A stretch of 64,000 bases of DNA from JAKZVK01 sp965248255 (GTDB taxonomy: Bacteria; Acidobacteriota; Terriglobia; Bryobacterales; UBA6623): contig CBDFIW010000004.1 in the NCBI GenBank assembly GCA_965248255.1, forward strand, positions 124,001-188,000, in the 5' to 3' direction. This document shows, one piece after another, positions 60,802 through 64,000 of the stretch. Made by a program: the position numbers and the translations under genes. Positions within the stretch are counted from its first letter, which is position 1; each line of letters begins with the position of its first letter. The notes under the pieces were generated by a model. That model searched no databases. It saw only the letters and a list, made by a program, of their open reading frames with translations, and was not told the DNA's origin.

Positions 60802-61365
60802 CTACTGCTTGCCAACCTCATAGAGGTAGATCGTGTGCGTCCGGGCATCTCCGCGGATTACCTCGGTCCGAGTTGGCGTCCAACCTGAAATCCGAAAGTC
60901 GTGCGAAACCACCCGCGAGCCTGGCTTGAGAGTCCTCTCGAGATTGGGCCTCAGAATCTCGTTCGACGACGTGAGCAGATAAAGGGTGACGACCGACGCC
61001 GCACCGAGGTCGACTTTCATGGCATCCTGCTTGATGATCTCGACGCGGTTCGAAAGCTTCAGCTCGCGCAGGCGGGCCTGCGTTTCTTCGACCAGCTTTT
61101 CATCGATCTCGATGCCGACCGCCCGGGCCCCGAACTGCTGCGCGGCGGTGATGACGATCCGTCCGTCGCCCGACCCGAGGTCGTAAACCGTGTCCTCCTC
61201 GGTAACGCCGGCGAGCTTCAACATCTCCTCTACTACTTGCGGTGGCGAAGGAACGTAGGGAGCCAGCCGCTGGGGCCGGATCTGGATGCGCTGCGCGAAC
61301 GAGACCGGCGCGAGCGCAAGAACAAGAACTGTGATCGACACCCGAATGGAGAGCGATACTTTCAT
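60802..61365 (-). CDS. Exported SAM-dependent methyltransferase-like protein
   Basis: 187 residues from the ATG at 61365, chosen because AAAGGAG lies 8 nt upstream. A signal peptide (I-R-V-S-I-T-V-L-V-L-A-L-A-P-V-S-F-A-Q) is unusual for a methyltransferase. The mature part is a normal class I fold: V-Y-D-L-G-S-G-D-G-R-I-V-I-T-A-A (motif I), A-V-G-I-E-I-D, and V-V-T-L-Y-L-L-T. Similar signal-bearing proteins are known in Acidobacteria and Planctomycetes; how they would get SAM outside the cytosol is unclear. It may remain anchored by an uncleaved signal with the domain inside the cell. Confidence 0.85.
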   Translation of the reverse strand: MKVSLSIRVSITVLVLALAPVSFAQRIQIRPQRLAPYVPSPPQVVEEMLKLAGVTEEDTVYDLGSGDGRIVITAAQQFGARAVGIEIDEKLVEETQARLRELKLSNRVEIIKQDAMKVDLGAASVVTLYLLTSSNEILRPNLERTLKPGSRVVSHDFRISGWTPTRTEVIRGDARTHTIYLYEVGKQ

Positions 61366-61693
61366 CTCTCGGTCTCCTTTGACCGGAACACCCTCTATTG
61401 CGATGGACGCAGCGCGCATCGCCCCGGTTCTAGTTGATCTTCCGTCGAGCGTGAGCCAGATTACAGAGTGCTAGCGAGCCCCTGCAAACCTCATTGGCCG
61501 AATGCCTGCCCCTGACCTGTCATCCTTCGCCTCGCATCCCTGTATGCCTCGCCGAAATGTGAGTCGAAAGACCCGCCTCCAGAAGATTGCTCTTAGGGTA
61601 GCACCCACCTCGATGGGATGCATCGAGCGAACGTAATCTTTCGTCCATCCTGACCGACGATCTTCACTGCCAGGTGGCAGCGGCTCTGGCCCG
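61366..61693. other. Intergenic region, no gene seen
   Basis: It separates the exported methyltransferase gene from the end of the esterase gene upstream. No repeat, promoter box or coding frame is convincing. Confidence 0.4.
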
Positions 61694-62992
61694 TCACGGG
61701 CTTCCCCCGAAATGCCTGTCGGCGAAGTCGAGGTACTGCCGCCAGTCGTAGTCCGTCACATCGTGTTTGCCGGTACGGATGTGGTATCCGATCGTACCCG
61801 AGGCGGGCTGGTTGACTCCGGGCATGTCGCCGCTACCGAGACCCTCGGCGCCGAGCAGTTCGTAGACGGGCTCGGCGTGTTTCGCCGCGAGGAACTCCCC
61901 GCGCGGGTCCGCCCAGCGGTCCTCTTCCGCGCTGGCGACGTAGACGGGCCTGGGAGCGATGAGGGCGATCAACATGTGCTGATCCACTGGCAAGGCATCT
62001 TCGTTGTGGCTAAAACCGTTGAAGTTGTCGGCAAACCAGTGAGGGAACGAGGTATTGATGTGCTTGACGGTCTCCCCGTAGGCTCGTCGGCTCAGCGCGG
62101 CGCCCCCGCAACCTGAATTGTTTGAGATCACCAGGGCGAAGCGCGTGTCCTGCGCGCCGGCCCACAGCGAGGTTTTGCCGAGCCGCGAATGGCCGAGGAC
62201 GGCGACGTAGCGTTCGTCGATCGAGTCGTCGTGCTCGAAGTAGTCCATGGCGCGGCTCAACCCCCATGCCCAGGCCGCGATCGAGCCCCATTCGCCGGGG
62301 CCCGGCTTGCTCTGGCCGTCTTGATAGAACAGCGGGTGGACGCCGTTTTGAAAGCCGTCGTCGTAGTCAGGATCGATATCGCCGTAGTAGATCGTCGCCA
62401 GCGCGTAGCCTCGCGCGAGGATCATTTCCACGGGCCAGCGGCTAGCGGCCACACCGCGGGACGCCTCGGTGGCGCGGTGGCCGACGACGCCTTGTTTCGG
62501 GCGGTCACGCATCCAACTTGTTGAGAGCTTGACGCCTGGGTCGGAATGGATAGACTGGTTGCCCTGGAAGTTCAGGCCGAGGAAGGCGGGAACCGGCCCG
62601 TCAGCGTCGGCGGGTAGATACAGCAACAGGTCCATCTTGGGGCCCTCTTTGTCGCCGCTGAATTGAATGGTGATCTGCTTCCGGACGGCCTTGCCGCCGA
62701 GTGCTTGCTTGTCGATCGAGACGATTTCGAACCCCATCTGATCCGGAGGCTCCGGAGCCCTCCCGTAGACGTGCGTCTCGAAAAGCTCGAGGATCTCGGG
62801 CCGGCGCTCTGTGTACCACGCCGCGGCATCCCTAACAGGTTTTCCATTGGCGCGGACCAGGGGGTCGGGCAACGCGTATTCGGGGACCTTCGCCTCGTCG
62901 TAGTTGAAGCCTTCGGGCTGGGCGCCGGCGCCCAAGGGAATCAGGATGAGCAGGGTCGCCGTTTGTAGCAGGTGGAGGTGAATCGCTTCCAT
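61694..62992 (-). CDS. Glucuronoyl esterase-like hydrolase (CE15 type), exported
   Basis: 432 residues from the ATG at 62992; GGAAGGA lies about 8 nt upstream and a signal peptide follows (L-L-Q-T-A-T-L-L-I-L-I-P-L-G-A-G-A). The alpha/beta-hydrolase nucleophile is S269 in V-L-G-H-S-R-L-G-K-T, the G-x-S-R-x-G-K signature of CE15. Nearby N-N-S-G-C-G-G-A-A is also family-typical, and the catalytic His is in T-G-K-H-D-V-T-D near the end. CE15 enzymes split ester bonds between glucuronic acid on xylan and lignin. It fits a plant-litter lifestyle. An acetyl-xylan or other sugar ester is possible as a substrate. Confidence 0.88.
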   Translation of the reverse strand: MEAIHLHLLQTATLLILIPLGAGAQPEGFNYDEAKVPEYALPDPLVRANGKPVRDAAAWYTERRPEILELFETHVYGRAPEPPDQMGFEIVSIDKQALGGKAVRKQITIQFSGDKEGPKMDLLLYLPADADGPVPAFLGLNFQGNQSIHSDPGVKLSTSWMRDRPKQGVVGHRATEASRGVAASRWPVEMILARGYALATIYYGDIDPDYDDGFQNGVHPLFYQDGQSKPGPGEWGSIAAWAWGLSRAMDYFEHDDSIDERYVAVLGHSRLGKTSLWAGAQDTRFALVISNNSGCGGAALSRRAYGETVKHINTSFPHWFADNFNGFSHNEDALPVDQHMLIALIAPRPVYVASAEEDRWADPRGEFLAAKHAEPVYELLGAEGLGSGDMPGVNQPASGTIGYHIRTGKHDVTDYDWRQYLDFADRHFGGSP

Positions 62993-63165
62993 GGTGAGGT
63001 CCTTCCGGCGCCGAATGAGCGAAACTATTATCGCTGATGAGGGATCGCGGCCTGGAAGGGGGCGGGCACGGTGCACCGATCTGATACGGTTGTCTCGACC
63101 GGGGCCCCGCGCGTTGACGGGTACGGCTCTGCCTTGAGTCGCGAAGCGAGTCATGGTTGTTTAGA

Positions 63166-63972
63166 ATGGTGAACCGGGAAGGACCATTGGACCCTGAGCG
63201 AATCAAGGGGCGTGTCGTGCTCGTCACGGGCGGCTCGCGCGGGATCGGCAAGGCGGTGGCGTTGCGTCTGGCTGCAGAAGGTGCAGCGGTGGCAGTCAAC
63301 TACCGTCGCCGGGCGGAGGCCGCACACGCGGTCGTCCGGCAGATCGAGGAAGGCGGCGGACGAGCGCTGGCGGTCGAGGCCGACGTCGGCGACCGTGCGG
63401 CGGCGATAGCGCTGGTCGAGACGACCTTCCAGGAGTTCGGCGCCCTCGACATCCTGGTGAACAACGCCGGCCTGCTTGCAACGGGTGCCCTGCTCGACTA
63501 CGACGAAGACGCCTTCGACCGCATGTGGCGGACGAACGTCAAGGGCGTGCTCAACGTCACCGCCGCGGCGGCGCCCGGCATGATCGAGAGGAAGTACGGC
63601 CGCGTCATCAACCTGTCGTCGATCGCGGCTATCGGCACGGCCTTCCCCGGTACGACCCTGTACGCCGCTACGAAAGGCGCTGTCGAGATCCTAACCAAAC
63701 GCTTCGCTCTAGAGCTGGGGCCGAGCGGCATCAGCGTCAACGCCGTGCTGCCGGGCTTCATCCTCACCGACATGGTCTCCGACGGGCATACGCCCGACCA
63801 GATGAAGGCCGCGATCGCCGCGGTCTCTGAGAAAGCGATGCTGCGGCGCTCGGGCGAGCCGGAAGACATTGCCCGCGTGGTCAGTTTTCTGGCTTCGGAG
63901 GAGTCGAGCTTCATCACCGGGCAGTCGATCGTCGCCGACGGCGGCCGCATAGACATGCTTTCCCACACCTGA
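63166..63972 (+). CDS. SDR family oxidoreductase (FabG-like)
   Basis: 268 residues from the ATG at 63166 (a GTG at 63169 and a start at 63157 are possible). The NAD(P) site is V-T-G-G-S-R-G-I-G (residues 20-28), N-N-A-G is at 99-102, and the catalytic set is S151 or S152, Y166 and K170 in L-Y-A-A-T-K. The cofactor preference may be NADPH, given N-Y-R-R-R after the second strand. The closest group is 3-oxoacyl-ACP reductase-like short-chain dehydrogenases, but such proteins have many substrates and no fatty acid genes are adjacent. The divergent upstream neighbour is the esterase gene, 173 bp away. Confidence 0.9.
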   Translation: MVNREGPLDPERIKGRVVLVTGGSRGIGKAVALRLAAEGAAVAVNYRRRAEAAHAVVRQIEEGGGRALAVEADVGDRAAAIALVETTFQEFGALDILVNNAGLLATGALLDYDEDAFDRMWRTNVKGVLNVTAAAAPGMIERKYGRVINLSSIAAIGTAFPGTTLYAATKGAVEILTKRFALELGPSGISVNAVLPGFILTDMVSDGHTPDQMKAAIAAVSEKAMLRRSGEPEDIARVVSFLASEESSFITGQSIVADGGRIDMLSHT

Positions 63973-64000
63973 GGAGTCGTGGAGTGAATGGGTAAGCAGG

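Noticed and set aside
1..64000. CRISPR array or tandem repeats
   Set aside because: No regularly spaced short direct repeats were seen; the repeated sequences are transposon copies and palindromes.

Overview
The window looks like a high-GC soil or sediment bacterium, most likely an Acidobacteriota member of the Bryobacterales/Solibacter type. That is an inference from the gene mix: a DUF1501 protein, a sulfatase, glucuronoyl esterase, phytanoyl-CoA dioxygenase paired with a sodium/solute symporter, many secreted proteins of unknown function and hisS-glcE-glcF. No rRNA or tRNA gene and no CRISPR array was seen.

Layout. 1-2090: end of an amidohydrolase, a PPOX-like protein, a small tautomerase and a secreted protein. 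2093-7760: an IS630-type element, a DUF1501 protein, a RidA protein, and an IS3-type element that has cut the end off a sulfatase. 7803-10755: a GntR(YtrA)-ABC-permease operon with a clear operator; its ATPase gene is broken by a frameshift and a nonsense codon. 11250-15942: a PilZ-like protein, hisS and a glycolate-oxidase-like pair (glcE, glcF). 16700-21840: a beta-helix protein, a phage-fibre-like lectin protein behind a long leader hairpin, a sugar transferase and a family 2 glycosyltransferase.

21917-34442 is the plastic part. Four nearly identical 1094-bp IS630 copies (three on minus, one on plus) and one 829-bp IS5-type element have broken a DUF2235 hydrolase, a zinc-ribbon membrane protein and a phage portal gene. 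The phage terminase genes are still open. A PhyH gene and an SSS symporter survive between the copies. Removing the IS5 element, or IS630 copy B, restores an open frame exactly, which proves those insertion events.

34509-51329 is mostly cell-envelope and sugar work: a secreted protein, a purple-acid-phosphatase-like phosphoesterase, a glucose-6-phosphate-isomerase-like protein, and then a long minus-strand cluster for ABC-transporter-dependent polysaccharide synthesis and export (thymidylyltransferase, three GT4 enzymes, DUF3108, a GT-methyltransferase fusion, Wzm with an extra N-terminal domain, Wzt with a C-terminal domain, then DUF167 and an M24 peptidase). 51442-63972 holds lolE-lysS, a pesticin-like lysozyme, an HDOD protein, an IscU-like scaffold, pgsA, two methyltransferases, a BsuPI protein, a CE15-type esterase and an SDR oxidoreductase.

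The most interesting candidate system is the polysaccharide exporter at 41554-46221: the GT-methyltransferase fusion, the N-terminally extended Wzm and the C-terminally extended Wzt are adjacent and could form a cap-and-recognise chain-termination device. This is inference and needs structural and chemical checks.
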